64,000 nucleotides of DNA from Ipomoea triloba (GCF_003576645.1 NC_044923.1:8679491-8743490), one strand, 5' to 3'. Counted from the first letter of the stretch, positions 10,849-22,880 are shown. Notes: generated by a model from the letters alone, not told the origin. A program made the numbers and translations.

Positions 10849-13800
10849 ATGGCTAAGCAATCTCAAACAGTTTTCCTTGAAGTATGGCTGCAAAGCATCA
10901 TTGGTGGGAGCAGCAGCAGTGTGAGCTCAAGACAGCCATCTTTGACATCTGCTCAAGCCATAATACAAGCATGGGCAGATTTGCGGGACTCAGTTCAACA
11001 ACAGGCCTTCAATTCTCATAACCTCCAATCTTTGCATACTCTTATTACCTCTCAAAACTCACTGTATATTGCCGATCCACAAGCAAAACTTCTACTCTCT
11101 CTTATGTCCTCACCTAAAATCTCCCTCCCACAGGAATCTTATCCTTTACTTCTGAAACTTCTGTATATCTGGATTAGGAAATCATCCAGACCCTCTTCTC
11201 TTGTTGTTGATTATGCTGTTGAGGTTCTCTTGAACCTTTTCTCTGTACATTTTCATTCTGAAAAAATCTCTGTTTTCTACTCTGAAGGTGTTCTTCTACT
11301 TGGTGCCCTTTCTTTTGTAACTTCAGCATCAGAGAAATCTAGAAAGGCCTGCCTAGAGATGCTCTGCATGCTACTTGAACAAGATTTTAAATTGATCTGC
11401 ATGTCTGAAGGACTAATTCCCAATGTTCTTGCAGGAATTGGTTATGCTTTATCTTGCCCTCTGAATATTTATTTTGTTAGAATTCTAGGCATTCTATTTG
11501 GAGTTTGGGATAAAACTGATGTTCCTTTGGCTAGCATTGAGAACGGACTTCTAGTACTACATTTAACTGAGTGGGTCCTGTCAAATTTAATCAGTTCACA
11601 CTCTTCAGATCGCATTGATCTTTTCAAAAGAGAGATATTGGAGAGTCCACCACAGAATTATGCATCATTTGCTGTTGTAATGGCTGCAGCTGGAGTTCTA
11701 AGGACTATCAATAGAACCAATGCAAATTTGCTAATGCACCTGAGAATTCCTGCAGAGGAGCGAATTGCAGTTGTTGCAGGAGACTTGATTTCAAGAACTC
11801 AAGATGCTAACTCTTCAGGTGTGAAGCTGAAAAACAGTTTTCTACTACAGTGTGTGTCATTAGCATTATCCAAATGTGGTACTGTTTCTCATAGAGCTTC
11901 TTTGCTTTTCTGCCTTGCGGAAGCATTACTGACTGAAATCTTCCCATTGCAATCCATCTACACTAGGATCCTAGAGTCGCATGCTGGGAATTTGGTGGAA
12001 ATTGAGATAAATGTTCAGGAGCATTTGAATAGCACTATATTTAAAGAAGCAGGAAGTATCACTGCTGTTTTCTGCAATCAATATGTCTCATCTGGTGAAG
12101 TAAACCGAAGTACTGTAGAGAATCTTATATGGGATTACTGTCAGGATGTCTACTTGTGGCATCGGCAGGTGGCTTTAATGCTACAATACAGGAAGGATGG
12201 TTTATCTGTGAATCTAGAAAAAATTGCTGAATCTGCTTTCCTTATGGTTGTGGTCTTTGCATTGGCAGTAACAAAGCACAAGCTAGGATCGGGTATTGCC
12301 CATGAAGATCAATTGAAACTTTCTGTACAGATATTAGTTTCTTTTTCTTGTATGGAATATTTCCGACGGATGCGTTTGCAGGAATATATGGATGTAATTA
12401 GAGCAGTTATTACTAGTGTACAGGAAAATGAATCAGCTTGTGTGTCATTTGTGAAATCAATGCCATCTTATGCCAATTTGACAAACAATCCAGGTACAAC
12501 TTCTTATCTTAATCTATTATTTTTAAATTTGTGTTCACCTGTGATCTTTACTGTAGTACACCTGCACTACTTGTTTCTCTTTTGTAGGGTCATCCACTTT
12601 TCAAGAACTGAATTATTCATGGTCCACTGATGAAGTGCAAACTGCTCGGATTTTGTTTTATTTGCGTGTTATTCCAACTTGCATTGAATGTATGCCAGCC
12701 TCCATGTTTGGAACAGTGGTGGCACCAATTATGTTCTTGTATCCTACATAGATTGGCTGGATCTAAACACAATGGAATTAATTATAAATAGATTAATTGC
12801 ATATTTCCTTTATTCAATGTTTATTCAGATATATGGGTCATCCAACTCGAAAAGTAGCTAGAGCATCGCACTCAGTATTTGTGGCTTTCATTTCATCTGG
12901 AAAGGATCCTATCCACGATGAAAGAGTTACACTAAAGGAGAAACTTGTCTTTTATTACATGATAAGATCTTTGGAGGTATTCAAATAATTAACGTTACTT
13001 CTTGTCATTGTATTACTCCATAAAATTTTGGATAGACAAGGTTTTCTATCTTTTGATTGAGTTTGAGTTGAATATATAGGCATATCCAGATATTACACCT
13101 TTTGAGGGAGTTGCTTCTGGAGTTACTGCTCTTGTTAGACATCTTCCTGCTGGAAGCCCGTCAATATTCTATTGCATCCATAGTCTTGTTGAAAAAGTAA
13201 ATGGCCTCTGCTCTGTTATCAAAAATTGGGAAGGAGAAATAGAGCCTACGAAGAAAATGTTAGAGTTACTTTTGAGACTCCTTTCTCTTGTTGATATACA
13301 GGTAAAGTGGTAAAAAATATACGTAATAATTCCTTGTTTTTTCTATATTTCTTTTATCAAGTCTCCTGCATTGTGTGGCCAATTTGTCTTTGGTTATTGT
13401 CAATTTGTCATGTGCTTGAGGAATTTTTCACTTCTACATGCATTTTTACCCTTTCTTTCTGAATTCTTTAATTAGCCTAAAACAAGAACTCTTTTTACAG
13501 TAGGAGAGACTTCGAAAAGGAGGATGGAAATTTTCTTCTTCACAAGCATAACCTGATTGTTTCGTTGCACAGTTTTCACTGATAAGAGAGATTAATAAAC
13601 ATTTCAGGTTCTGCCTAGTTTGATGAAGCTACTGGCCCAGCTGATTGTTCAACTACCCACTGATGGCCAGAATATGGTTCTTAATGATTTATATCAACAG
13701 ATTGCAGAGTTAGATGATGTTACAAGGAAACCCGCGATAGTTTCATGGGTACAGTCACTATCTTATCTTTGTTCTCAAGATACTAGCAGGAGAGTTTCGA

Positions 13801-13880
13801 TTGAGGCATCAGAAGTGCACACTGCTTCCATTGGAAATACAGACACGTTAAGCTTGAACAAAATCAATGCACGATTGTGA
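10849..13880 (+). CDS. Uncharacterised 812-residue helical (HEAT/ARM-like) plant protein
   Basis: Five coding exons join in frame: 10849-12493, 12588-12738, 12829-12976, 13080-13301 and 13608-13880 (2439 bases including the TGA). I start at MAKQSQTVF because an acceptor lies just upstream; an open extension of 17 codons before it would be intronic. The protein is Leu/Ala/Ser-rich and almost wholly alpha-helical in character, with many amphipathic segments such as LLLKLLYIWIRKSS and ALSFVTSASEKSRKACLEML, and MGHPTRKVARASHSVF near residue 600. This suggests HEAT/ARM-type solenoid repeats. I see no catalytic motif, signal peptide or convincing membrane span. It looks like a conserved single-copy plant protein of unknown role. 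Intron 2 is U12-type (separate entry); the other introns are ordinary GT-AG. Confidence 0.85.
12739..12828 (+). other. U12-type (minor spliceosome) GT-AG intron
   Basis: The donor is GTATCCTAC, against the U12 consensus GTATCCTTT. A branch-site-like TTCCTTTAT (consensus TTCCTTRAY, one mismatch) lies at 12805-12813, so its branch A at 12812 is 16 bases from the 3' end of the intron at 12828. Splicing here restores the frame as TTC-TTA-TAT-ATG, giving FLYMGHP. There is no polypyrimidine tract beyond that motif. All three features are expected of minor-spliceosome introns. Confidence 0.8.
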
Positions 13881-14103
13881 TGGGCTTGTGAGGTATATTA
13901 TCAATTAGTTTCTATCTGTTACTCTTGTGTACAAAATCAAAGTTAATGCTCATTCTTATGAGATCATATTCATTGTATTAAATGCATGTTCAAACAGATG
14001 CAAGGGCGTGCTTATTAATTTTTTTTAAAATGGTTATCTGTAGAATATACTGACATATATGAACTAACAAAGCTTTGTGGGTTAAGCATAGATCATTAAA
14101 TTG

Positions 14104-14283
14104 AGGTAAATTTACACTTTTCGTCTCTCAATTATACCTATCGCCACTTTTCATCCATCAATTGTCTATGAAGTGGCTTTTTTCGTCCCCGAGTTTTGTT
14201 AGCGCCGTGTTAAAAAAGCCACTTCGCAGACAATTGAGGGACAAAAAGTGGCTACGGTATAATTGAGAGATGAAAAGTGCTAT
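14104..14283. repeat. Small MITE 3' of the helical-protein gene
   Basis: Inverted ends CACTTTTCGTCTCTCAATTA and ATAATTGAGAGATGAAAAGTG-like sequence enclose a second inverted pair (CAATTGTCTATGAAGTGGCT against AGCCACTTCGCAGACAATTG). The whole unit is a near-perfect hairpin of about 180 bp. Confidence 0.8.
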
Positions 14284-14299
14284 ATTCCCTTGAATTGAA

Positions 14300-15250
14300 A
14301 ATTTGGAATAATTTATAAGATAGGGAACACAAATGGCTATTTCCTAGGGCGCTTGTAAATTTATAATATTACTACTTGTGTGGCTCGATCTATGCCTGGT
14401 CTACATTAACTTATTATTCATCGTCAACTAGTCTAGGAAAATCTTTTATTGCACAAGGCCGTATCACTCTTTGTAACTGTGATGCAGCAAGGGCTATACA
14501 AGAGTACAAGGAGATCTGCTGCTTTTTGAACACATTCCCCAAATTTGTGCTTAATGCCATGTCCTTGCAAGCCGGCCATTGGAATCAATATTATAACAAG
14601 TGTTGCTACCATCATCTGGCTCGTCATTCTTGCACCCCCCAGTACCTAGCCTGGAAACTTCCAAGCCCGGCACTACAAGGTATGAACTCCAAGTGACTGC
14701 CTCCAATCAATTTCCGAAATCAGAATCCATAATCCTTGACAGTGTAAAAAAGATTGGCTCATCCGAGCAAGGCATATCCCTTGATATTGACCACAAATCA
14801 ACCAAAAAATGGTGTAGAATAACGAAACACCTCATGAACAGCTTTGGCGTGAGCAAGAGAAGGGGGTGCTGTAGGGTGTAACACTGAATCCTCATTTATC
14901 ACTGCATCTGGCTCTGGGTATGGAAATCATGGCATCATCTTTCTTTGTGAATTTGTCCCTGGTTGGTTCAGTTTTCCCAAGCTAGGTCCTGCTTAAACTT
15001 CTTACATCTATGTATGGATTATGGACTACAAAGAAGTCCATTGCTTTTCCAAGATGGTTATTGTGCTTCTGCTCTTACAAGTTACAATGAACAACTGTTG
15101 CTTTACATGCATCAGATATATTGGTTTTTTTTTTTTGGGTATTACATGTATACGAACAGAATCAGTAATGAATTATGAATAGCTAAAGATTGTCCTTTAC
15201 TGTCGTAAAATATTTGCATTTATTAACCATTTTATTCACTTGCCTAGTCC
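14300..15250. other. Unassigned segment of moderate coding look
   Basis: An open frame of 93 codons (14600-14881, plus) encodes a Ser/Lys-rich peptide ending KRRGCCRV. It has no in-frame ATG near its start and a stop just upstream. On the other strand, 14433-14627 starts MTSQMMVATLVIILIPMAG, which is signal-peptide-like. Neither matches a family I know. This could be part of the 3' UTR of the upstream gene or a gene fragment. I do not call a gene. Confidence 0.3.
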
Positions 15251-15257
15251 ATTTCTG

Positions 15258-15509
15258 AGGATGGCAACGGGGTGTGAGCGGGTAATATACTCCCCTCCAC
15301 GTCCCTGAAATCCCGACCCGTTCCCGTCCCTGAAATCTCGACCCGTTCCCGTCCCTGAAATCTCGACTCCGTTTTCGTCCCAATCCCCAGTAGGGAATTG
15401 AAATTGTCCTCATTCCCGTCTCATTTAGCGGGGACTAGTCAATTCTTAGTCAAAATCTTAAATTAGTGTAATTTTTAATTTTAATTAAAAATTAAAAATT
15501 GAAGTCTTA

Positions 15510-15543
<34 letters not shown>

Positions 15544-15705
15544 CGGAGTATTATTATTTTTAGTTATAATAATTATTTAGGAACGGGGCGAGGCTTACAT
15601 ACCTTATATGTCTCCGTCTCCGTTTTCTGAAAATTTTCTCCACCATCCCTATTTTCGTTGAGACGGAATCAAAGATCCTAGTTAAAGACTGGTCAAATTG
15701 TCATC
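15258..15705. mobile_element. Diverged hAT-type element
   Basis: The left end GAGGATGGCAAC and right end TTGTCATCCCTA resemble the TAGGGATGNCAAT termini of the element at 8.88 kb. The interior has tandem CGTCCCTGAAATC/CCCGTTCC repeats near the left and a (TA)n run of 30 bp at 15512-15541. The target duplication is unclear (CCATTTCT against ATATTTCT). Possible reading frames here are GC-rich repeat artefacts. Confidence 0.55.
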
Positions 15706-15969
15706 CCTATATTTCTCTCAACAGGCAAGATAGTACTTGATAACAAGTTTAGCATGGATTTCAATTATATGTAAAACGGTGTCATTTGCCATGTTCTAGT
15801 ATTATGGATTATAAATCAAGACTTACTATACCAGGGCCTAGACACAAAACTACTGAGTACTGAGTGTGTTTCCAAAAGTTGTTGCTTGGCTCTCTGGCTT
15901 AGATGTAAAGGAGCAAGGTAGGACAATTCCCAATTTTCTACCTTATTTCCCCATTTGATTTTTTAATTT

Positions 15970-16250
15970 GAAAAAATAGGCTTTTAGTCCCTCAATTATG
16001 AGAAATAATTAACTCAATCATTCAATTATTAGGATCTCAACATTTAGTTTATTAATTATTATTTCAGTTACAGATATAGTTTCTCGATGACAATTGATGT
16101 ACTATATTTGACATTAAGATATCTAACAGATTTTGTTATTAGAGAACTATATCTTCTACCACTAAAATGATAATTGAAATAATTGAGGGGCTAGCTACAT
16201 AATTCGTAATAATTGGAGGGTTGAGTAAATTATTTCCCTATAATTAGATA
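15970..16250. repeat. Foldback element
   Basis: Inverted arms include AGTCCCTCAATTATGAGAAA against TTCGTAATAATTGGAGGGTT, and AGATATAGTTTCTC against GAGAACTATATCT. The spacer from here to 16.58 kb holds nothing else I can name. Confidence 0.55.
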
Positions 16251-16579
16251 ATAAAAGCGCCATTTTCCTTTATATTTTTCAATGTTTTATTTTCTTTCTA
16301 TTTTTACCCTTTTGGAAAGAATCATGAATTGATCATAATTATATTTCTTTATCTTCGATAATTGATGATCATTACTCATCCATCTTTAACCAAAGGTCAA
16401 GGGTACAATCCTTGGCTTTGGATATGAAACAACATTAAATCTCTAGACCATTTGTTCCATTCAATAGAAGTGCCTACAATGCAACGAAGAGATTAGTCAC
16501 TGTGTTCGGCAGTAAAAACTGTCTGGGCTACACCCAAAAATAATTGATTACTCATTCTTATCATTGTTTTCCTTTAAAC

Positions 16580-16622
16580 AAAAAAAAAAAAAAAAAAAAA
16601 AAAANAAAAAAAAAAAAAAAAA
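16580..16622. repeat. Poly-A tract with an unresolved base
   Basis: A run of about 43 A residues is interrupted by an N at 16605. Its length is unreliable. No SINE or LINE body is evident just upstream. Confidence 0.8.
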
Positions 16623-16928
16623 GAGAAAGAAAGAATAACAAACTCATCAAAATGAACTTTTGACCCTATAATTGCTAGAAACTTGATAAGCATTTGAAAA
16701 TTTTAGAGAAATATAAGAGTTAAAAACCTGTAGAGCAAAAACATTCTTGTTTGTGGGTAGATCTAAAAACCAGATGGCTAATAAACAAAATGATTTTATC
16801 AGCAAAACCTTTTTATTTTTAAACATCATAGTAATTTAATTCTGTAAAATGTAATAAACAAGTGTAGTGTACATAGTTTAAAAACTTGTACACTTACAAA
16901 TACAGCAGGTGAGGTTATAATCAAGCTC

Positions 16929-19396
16929 TCAAATTTTACTGCTTGCTTCCCAAATAGTTGTCCCATCGCAGGTGCAAAGTTTCTTGTAATTCTCACCAAC
17001 TCCAGCACTTCTAGCTATCACTGCTGCTTTAAGTCCTGGATCTCTTTTATCTTCAGTTTCATACACCGCAATGGCCCTCCCTATGAGCTCTGCAATTCTC
17101 AGCTTCTCCTTAACGCCAGAATAAAATGCATCACCTTTCTCATCAACGTCTAGTGTCCCCAGGTCACCGAGTAGCTGAAATATCAATGGCATGGATTAAT
17201 CCCCTTGTGCAAGTTCAATATGCAATTAGTAGCCTAAAGATAGAAAAAGCGCCAGTGTAGACACATGAAATTGACTAAAAATGGGGAGGGAAATACTGGA
17301 AGGAGACTAGGAGAGACGAGAAGGTTTTCTGGTAGGAGGAGGAAACATTACCTGAAATGTGTAGAATTGGAGAGGACAAGACAATTTTATGTAGTTTTTA
17401 AACCCTAGACATTTTTGTGTAAAGTATTAATGGGATTTCCGTTTGGGTGGAGTGACATTCCTATAAAACGGCAATGACATTCACTTCTTTGCTCCTTTTT
17501 TTCCGACTAAATGAGAGAAGAAAGGTGGTATTGGTAGACCAAACAAAAACCCCACTCATGATAAAAGAAGATCGACTCATCCTTCATAAGCCTATTTCTT
17601 GACAATTTATCCTACATAGGGAGGAGGCAAGGAAGAAGCTTTCATAAAAGAATAATTTCTTTCTAGTTTCATAAACTGCATCTGACAAGTATTGGTTATG
17701 GTATACTTCTTTAACAGATCCTTTATGAGTAAAAGTGTCATCAATCTACAATCTATTATCAAATCTACTTGTATTGTAGGAAATATTAATTAAAAATAAA
17801 ATAAGAACCAACAGTCAAGAGGTTATAGGAATATAGAAAATGCAATCACCTTTTCAGTGTCAGTTGTTGGACTGTACAGTTTTCCAGTGCTAGCTACACC
17901 TCTTGTGAGATCGCCGAATTCATTGATGGACCAACCATGTTTTCCTGGTGATAGTCCGCTAAAGTTAGCTTCAATCCGAGCCAATTCCATATTCACTTGG
18001 GCCAAGCGAACAACGCCAAAAATATCTGGTCCTTTGAATTCGGCTACAGCAGCAGATATAAGGAAATCTGTCCATAAAAATCTAATGGTCAAGACAAAGG
18101 ATGTTGCTAACATAGTAAAAGTCAAATGGGTATTCCCTTCATTCTGCATTAGCATGAAAGCAAGATGACCAAAATAAGAGGCTAGAGAGGATAACTAATT
18201 AAATCTTGATGAAATATAGCCAGCATGAAAAATTAGATTCAGAAACTTTATACATTAGTACGAAAGAGATAACAGATAAATCTGGTAAAGGCATCAAACC
18301 TTCTGGAACTCCTTGTCCAATCAGTCGAGACTTTCGACCAGTTTGCTCCAATGCTTCCGTCAGCATCTTCACAGGTGAAGACCCGAGAACCCTAACGACT
18401 TGGTTACTTAGATCTACATCGACATTCTTAACTCCTGAATGTGAAAATGTGTCAGGAAAGTTGTATTAATTCAACAATGAAAAACAACTAAGCAAGATTC
18501 TCATTCATTTTTCTAGCCCTTGCCTTCAACATTCTGCAATTTACCCTTCACGGACTTCACGCAACCCTCACACGACATATCCACCATAAACTCTGTCTGT
18601 CATCATGTTATCAAGAAACCATTAAATTTCGAAGCATAAATCATTAACATAGACATACAGGCAACATAATAGATAAGGTGATCCACAGACATGGTTCAGA
18701 GTCCAGATCACCATATTCATCCACAAACATAAGGAGTAGTAGAAGTACTAAATAATTTTTTTTTTTTCAAACATGCATACAGTATTCCACAACTCAAATC
18801 TTCCTGGATATAATTTCAAAATGAAAAGCTCTACTATTACAAGAAAGTTGAAAAAAAAAATAGAAATATTAAGCACTCAAAATATCTAAACTTACTCCAG
18901 ACGTATATATAGATCAAATGGGCTCTAGTTGAACTGCTTTTCTCCTAAAGATTTGAGAGAAAATGATCACGTATATATTCCATAATATTTGTGGCCTTAT
19001 ATAAAGGGATTGTCATAGAAGTACTCTTGTACTTCACATTTACTTCCTTCCATTCATTCTGTAATCTAATACTGTACTACACTAAAAATGGTACTAGACC
19101 ATTACCATTCTCTTTCATAGCAAATCAAAATCATAAATTTTGGAGATCCTAAAGTTTAGGTGAGTACAACAAGAATATTGGAGCATTTGAGATAACATTT
19201 TTGTACAAAATAAATAAATAAAAATCAGCCTAGAGAACTTACAAGCAACTCAGGTAAAACGGCACCGTTCTGCATATCCAAAACACGAAAACTCCCATCA
19301 ATTAGTCGGAAATGAAGATTTAGCGTTGTAAAAGAAATTATGAACAGTAAATACCTGAACAGACGAGGGTTGATGATCGGATGAGGGCGCCTCCAT
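16929..19396 (-). CDS. CCS: Copper chaperone for superoxide dismutase (CCS)
   Basis: CCS delivers copper to Cu/Zn superoxide dismutase and helps form its disulfide. Minus-strand coding exons are 19396-19355, 19269-19243 (27 bp), 18596-18524, 18434-18300, 18067-17850 and 17174-16929; they join in frame to 246 residues. An Atx1-like domain has the copper site MSCEGC (Cys32, Cys35) followed by LSNQVVRVLGSSPVK and QTGRKSRLIGQGVPE. A SOD-like domain (AAVAEFKGPDIFGVVRLAQ, GLSPGKHGWSINEFGDLT, AVIARSAGVGENYKKL) follows, with the C-terminal CTC motif at Cys232 and Cys234. The intron after exon 3 is GC-AG. The start at MEAPSSDHQ corresponds to the internal, cytosolic-type start of other plant CCS genes; the upstream transit-peptide-like sequence is in a different frame and has no ATG (see findings). 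The C-terminus (TIWEASSKI) is a little shorter than usual. Confidence 0.93.
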
Positions 19397-19751
19397 CTGA
19401 TCAGCAGAGATAGGGTTCGGTTTTGCAGGATTGTAGGCGAACACGAGGCCCGCGGGTGAGAAAACGGATTTGAACAAGAAATCAAACTGAAATTAAGGTT
19501 CGAATGAGAAAAGGGATTCGCAGCAGAAGAAATGGAAGAAACTGAAATGGTGGCTGCTTGTGCAAACAGCTGCTGTTTGGTTGAAAATTGGAATCGAAAA
19601 TTCAAAATCTAATTAATTTAAATGAATTTTGAATAGGAAAATTACATTTTTAATCAAATTATCGATTCCACGAAGTGTTATAGGGTTTCTAGTTACCACT
19701 TTACTATTATTATTACACAAAGGTATTCAGTCTTTATACCATTTTTTTGAA

Positions 19752-20640
19752 GGTTAAAGTGTCATCCCGCACATGAACTATATTGGATTGTTCATGCCGC
19801 ACAACTTTCATAAGGTCTATTTCGATACACAAATCATTAATTTTTTTTTTCATCTAGCAATTTTTACAGGTTACTTACAACTTATAGGTAATTTATGCTA
19901 ACTTGGACTTTTTTTTTTGTTTTTTTCTCTTTTTTTTTGAATTTTATTTTTGGTTTTCTTCTAAACTTTCTCCAGCCCAACAACCAGTACCGAAACCGTA
20001 AAATAATAATAATAATAATAACATTTCTTATATTTAGGCATTTAGCTACTGGCAGTAACTAAATATAAAAAAAAATTATATTTACCTACTGCCAGTAGGC
20101 AGTAGCCAAAATAATAATAATAATAATAATTATAATATGTTTTTTATAATAACAAAACATATTATATATAATTATATATACTAAAAAAAAAAAGAAATTT
20201 CGGTTGAACCGGAACCGGAACCTTTATATAAGGTTCCGGTTTTGGTTTGTGTAACCTTGGAAGCGTGAACAGGTGGTTCAGAACCGGTACGAACCGCGGT
20301 CACCCCTAGGCAGGTCGTCGATGGGCTCGGCGCACGTTGCCGCAAAGGAGGGGAGGAGCAGTGGATTGTGGAGGGGCTGTGGTGATTTGGTCTAGTGAGC
20401 ACTGGTTCGGCTGAAGGCACATGGGAGGGCAGCGTGTGGCGTTGATTTTTGGGTTGACTTAAAAAGAATATCCACATAAGCTAATTACCTGTGCCATGCC
20501 ATCATAGTAACCTGGTAACCTGTGAAAAATGTTAGATGAAAAAAGATTAATGGTTTGTGTATCGAAATGGACGTTATGAAAGTTCAAGGTGCGACATGAA
20601 TAATCCAATATAGTTCATGGTGCGGGATGACACTTTAGCC
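19752..20640. mobile_element. Long-TIR (MULE-like) non-autonomous element
   Basis: The arms are about 130-140 bp of inverted repeat. The left starts GGTTAAAGTGTCATCCCGCA. The reverse complement of the right end starts GGCTAAAGTGTCATCCCGCA, and similarity continues through TGAACTATATTGGATT and CATTTCGATACACAAA to TTTTTCATCTA. Flanks are poly-T, so a target duplication cannot be judged. The interior holds AT-rich sequence and a GC-richer block (20200-20450) with GGTTCCGGTT repeats. No transposase is present. Confidence 0.75.
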
Positions 20641-20815
20641 TTTTTTATTTATTCTCAATTCCAATAATTCTATTCTTCTCTATCAAATAACTTAATTTGA
20701 ATTCATACTTTATTCTCACTTTATTTATTCCAACCGAACTAGAATTACTTTTCTCCATAATTTTTTTCTTAAACGCCTTGTAATTTTTGAATTGTTAAGA
20801 TTCGAGAGATAACTA

Positions 20816-21127
20816 GAAATGTATAGGCAAATTATTGTGTGGACCACGATTCAAAACGACGTCGTTGAATTTTACGAGTTAGAATAATATACATTATGAA
20901 TTAGAATAATGTACTTTCTGTATAGAACAATGCATATTATGTATTAGAATAATAAAACTTAGATAATGTACTTTATGAATTAGAATAATATACAGTATGC
21001 TTAGAATAATTTACATTATGAGTTATAAAATGTATGTTACAGTGGTTGCATAAGAAAAAATTATGCAAAACAATGTCGTTTTAGGACTGTGATTCACATA
21101 GCTGCGTAGAGCTTATTGAAATGCATA
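20816..21127. mobile_element. Small element with AAAACGACGTCGTT termini
   Basis: The element proper is 20826-21117. Near the left end is TGTGTGGACC then TTCAAAACGACGTCGTTG; the inverted right end has AAAACGACATTGTT and TATGTGAATC. Flanks GAAATGTATA and GAAATGCATA match at 9 of 10 positions, a MULE-length duplication. The interior is a loose tandem array of TTAGAATAATATACATTATG-like units. It shares ends and architecture with 31.08-31.64 kb. Confidence 0.6.
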
Positions 21128-21350
21128 TCACTAATATTACTAAAAGAAAAAAAAATCAAATTAGGCCATTAAACCATAGATGAAAGTCTAACTGAGGCAC
21201 TAAATTAAAAAAAAAAAAAAAAAAAAGTTCAATCAGACCACTTTAACTTTCAAAATATCATCCAATTTTTGTATATTATCGGTTGCTCCAAGTTAATGCC
21301 AATTAAACCAAAATTACTGGCATATGACGCAGAAAACGAAAATCTTCTGT

Positions 21351-21642
21351 GGCCCTGGTAAATGGTTGTTGGCTGATTGGGTTGGCTGTTTGGGTTTGGT
21401 TATTTGGGTTAGAAGGTATGATTTGTTGATAATATTAGCTGATTGTAGAAAGTTGTTTGATAAATTAGCTGTTAGCTGATAGCTGTTTGGTATAATTTCT
21501 TTTTTCAAAAAGCTAATTGAAAAGGCTGCTTTGAGTAGCCTTTTGAATTTTAGCATTTTGGAGTTACAAAAAGCTTATTAACCAAACAACTAATAGTTGT
21601 CAAATAAGCCAAAATTGGCTGATAGGCTGATTATTTACGGCC
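21351..21642. repeat. MITE family A, copy 2
   Basis: Ends GGCCCTGGTAAATGG and, inverted, AGGCCGTAAATAATC. The core has TTAGCTGATTGTAGAAAG, TAGCTGTTTGGTATAATTTC and GAATTTTAGCATTTTGGAG. Minus-strand open frames here are repeat artefacts. Confidence 0.75.
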
Positions 21643-21816
21643 TATAACTTTTTTCTGAGCTACCATTATTTCAAAAGTCATTTTGTGGCATATGCCAAGT
21701 GGCTAATAAAGTCATTTTACAATTTAGCTTCTAATTCAATCTTTTAAGTTACTTATAATACCACATATTACCAAAAAATTACAAAAAGGAATGTCAAAGC
21801 AAATCTAAAAAGAGAG

Positions 21817-22015
21817 TTAATATCCATTTTGATCCCTCGACTATTAGGTAATGCGTAATTTAGTCCATCGATAATAAAAGTATTGAATTTAGTTTTCTAA
21901 CTTGTAAAATCATATTCAATTTGGTCCTCCGTTAAAATTGTCATCCATCCATCGTTGTAGAGAGGAGCAAAAAGTCCTTTTATCTAATAGTCGAGGGACC
22001 AAAATGGGTATTAAC
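21817..22015. repeat. MITE with 30-bp inverted ends
   Basis: The left end GTTAATATCCATTTTGATCC continues into CTCGACTATTA. The right end is the inverse of TAATACCCATTTTGGTCC and CTCGACTATTA. The interior has a GGTCCTCCGTTAAAAT block. The unit is about 200 bp. Confidence 0.75.
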
Positions 22016-22102
22016 TTCTTCCCACTAAATTATCTTGTATGTCAATTCTTATAGACTTCTAAAATAACTCCCGCTCTAACAAACTAATTGCTCTTTAACC
22101 AA

Positions 22103-22880
22103 CTAGTATTTACACCTGTGCGATGCACGGAATGGGTTTGTTATAATATATTAAGAATATTTGAATGGATATACAATTATTTAAATTATAACATCAAATA
22201 TTATATAGTGCAAGTGAAGATATGAGTTGGGTCATTTATGTTTGTTGATGTTACTATTGCTTGAATTCGAGTAAATAATTGCTCAAATTAATAGCTAATG
22301 TGTAGATGTAGGCATGCAGTGTTGTAACTTTAGAGATTTTATATATCATTGTTAGGAATTTTTAGAAATTGGCCCAATGTGCTCGTTCTCTGGCAACTTA
22401 GTTATAGTAATGAATTGCTATCTTAATTCATTTGTATAGATGATATATTTTTTGTCTAGATATATAGCAACTTTAGCATTTTGAAAAAAAAAAACATAAT
22501 ATCATTGATTATATTTACACATTATTGAAAAACCTCTTTGTAGATGACATTAGAAGTCGCAACACAATCTTGTCCATCCTCGTCTACTGCTAACACCAAT
22601 TAAACGTTATTAACTTTTTTACCAATTAATTAATAATATTATTTTGTGCGGGAAAGTTGAAGGGGAAGATTTTACTTTTATCAATAGTATTGATACATGA
22701 ATATAGAAACAATACTACCAATTAATAGATATTAGTTAATTTTCATTTTACATTTTCTTACCAAATAAGCTTTATTAATTATTTGACCAATAAAATATTC
22801 AATTAATTTACTACAAAATTTTGAGCGGAAAAATAAAATAGGAGGATATTATTACTTTTATATATAGTATATATGTTTTT
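22103..22880 (-). mobile_element. Helitron-like element (minus strand)
   Basis: The minus-strand 3' end has the hairpin CCGTGCATCGCACAGG (22116-22130) followed about 10 bases later by CTAG, then a T. Helitrons end this way: a short GC-rich hairpin, CTRR, and insertion between A and T. The opposite side (about 22840-22880, read minus) is TATACTATATATAAAAGTA followed by CCGCTCAAAATTTTG, like plant Helitron 5' ends. The 5' TC start is not certain, and no Rep/helicase is encoded. Confidence 0.45.

Noticed and set aside
12494..12630. Read-through of exon 1 of the helical-protein gene to a stop at 12630
   Set aside because: Splicing at CCAG/GTACAA and TTTGTAG/GG gives a continuous longer protein in phase with three more exons.
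15183..15413. 76-residue minus-strand frame with DFRDGNGSRF repeats
   Set aside because: It follows from the CGTCCCTGAAATC tandem repeat of a diverged transposon.
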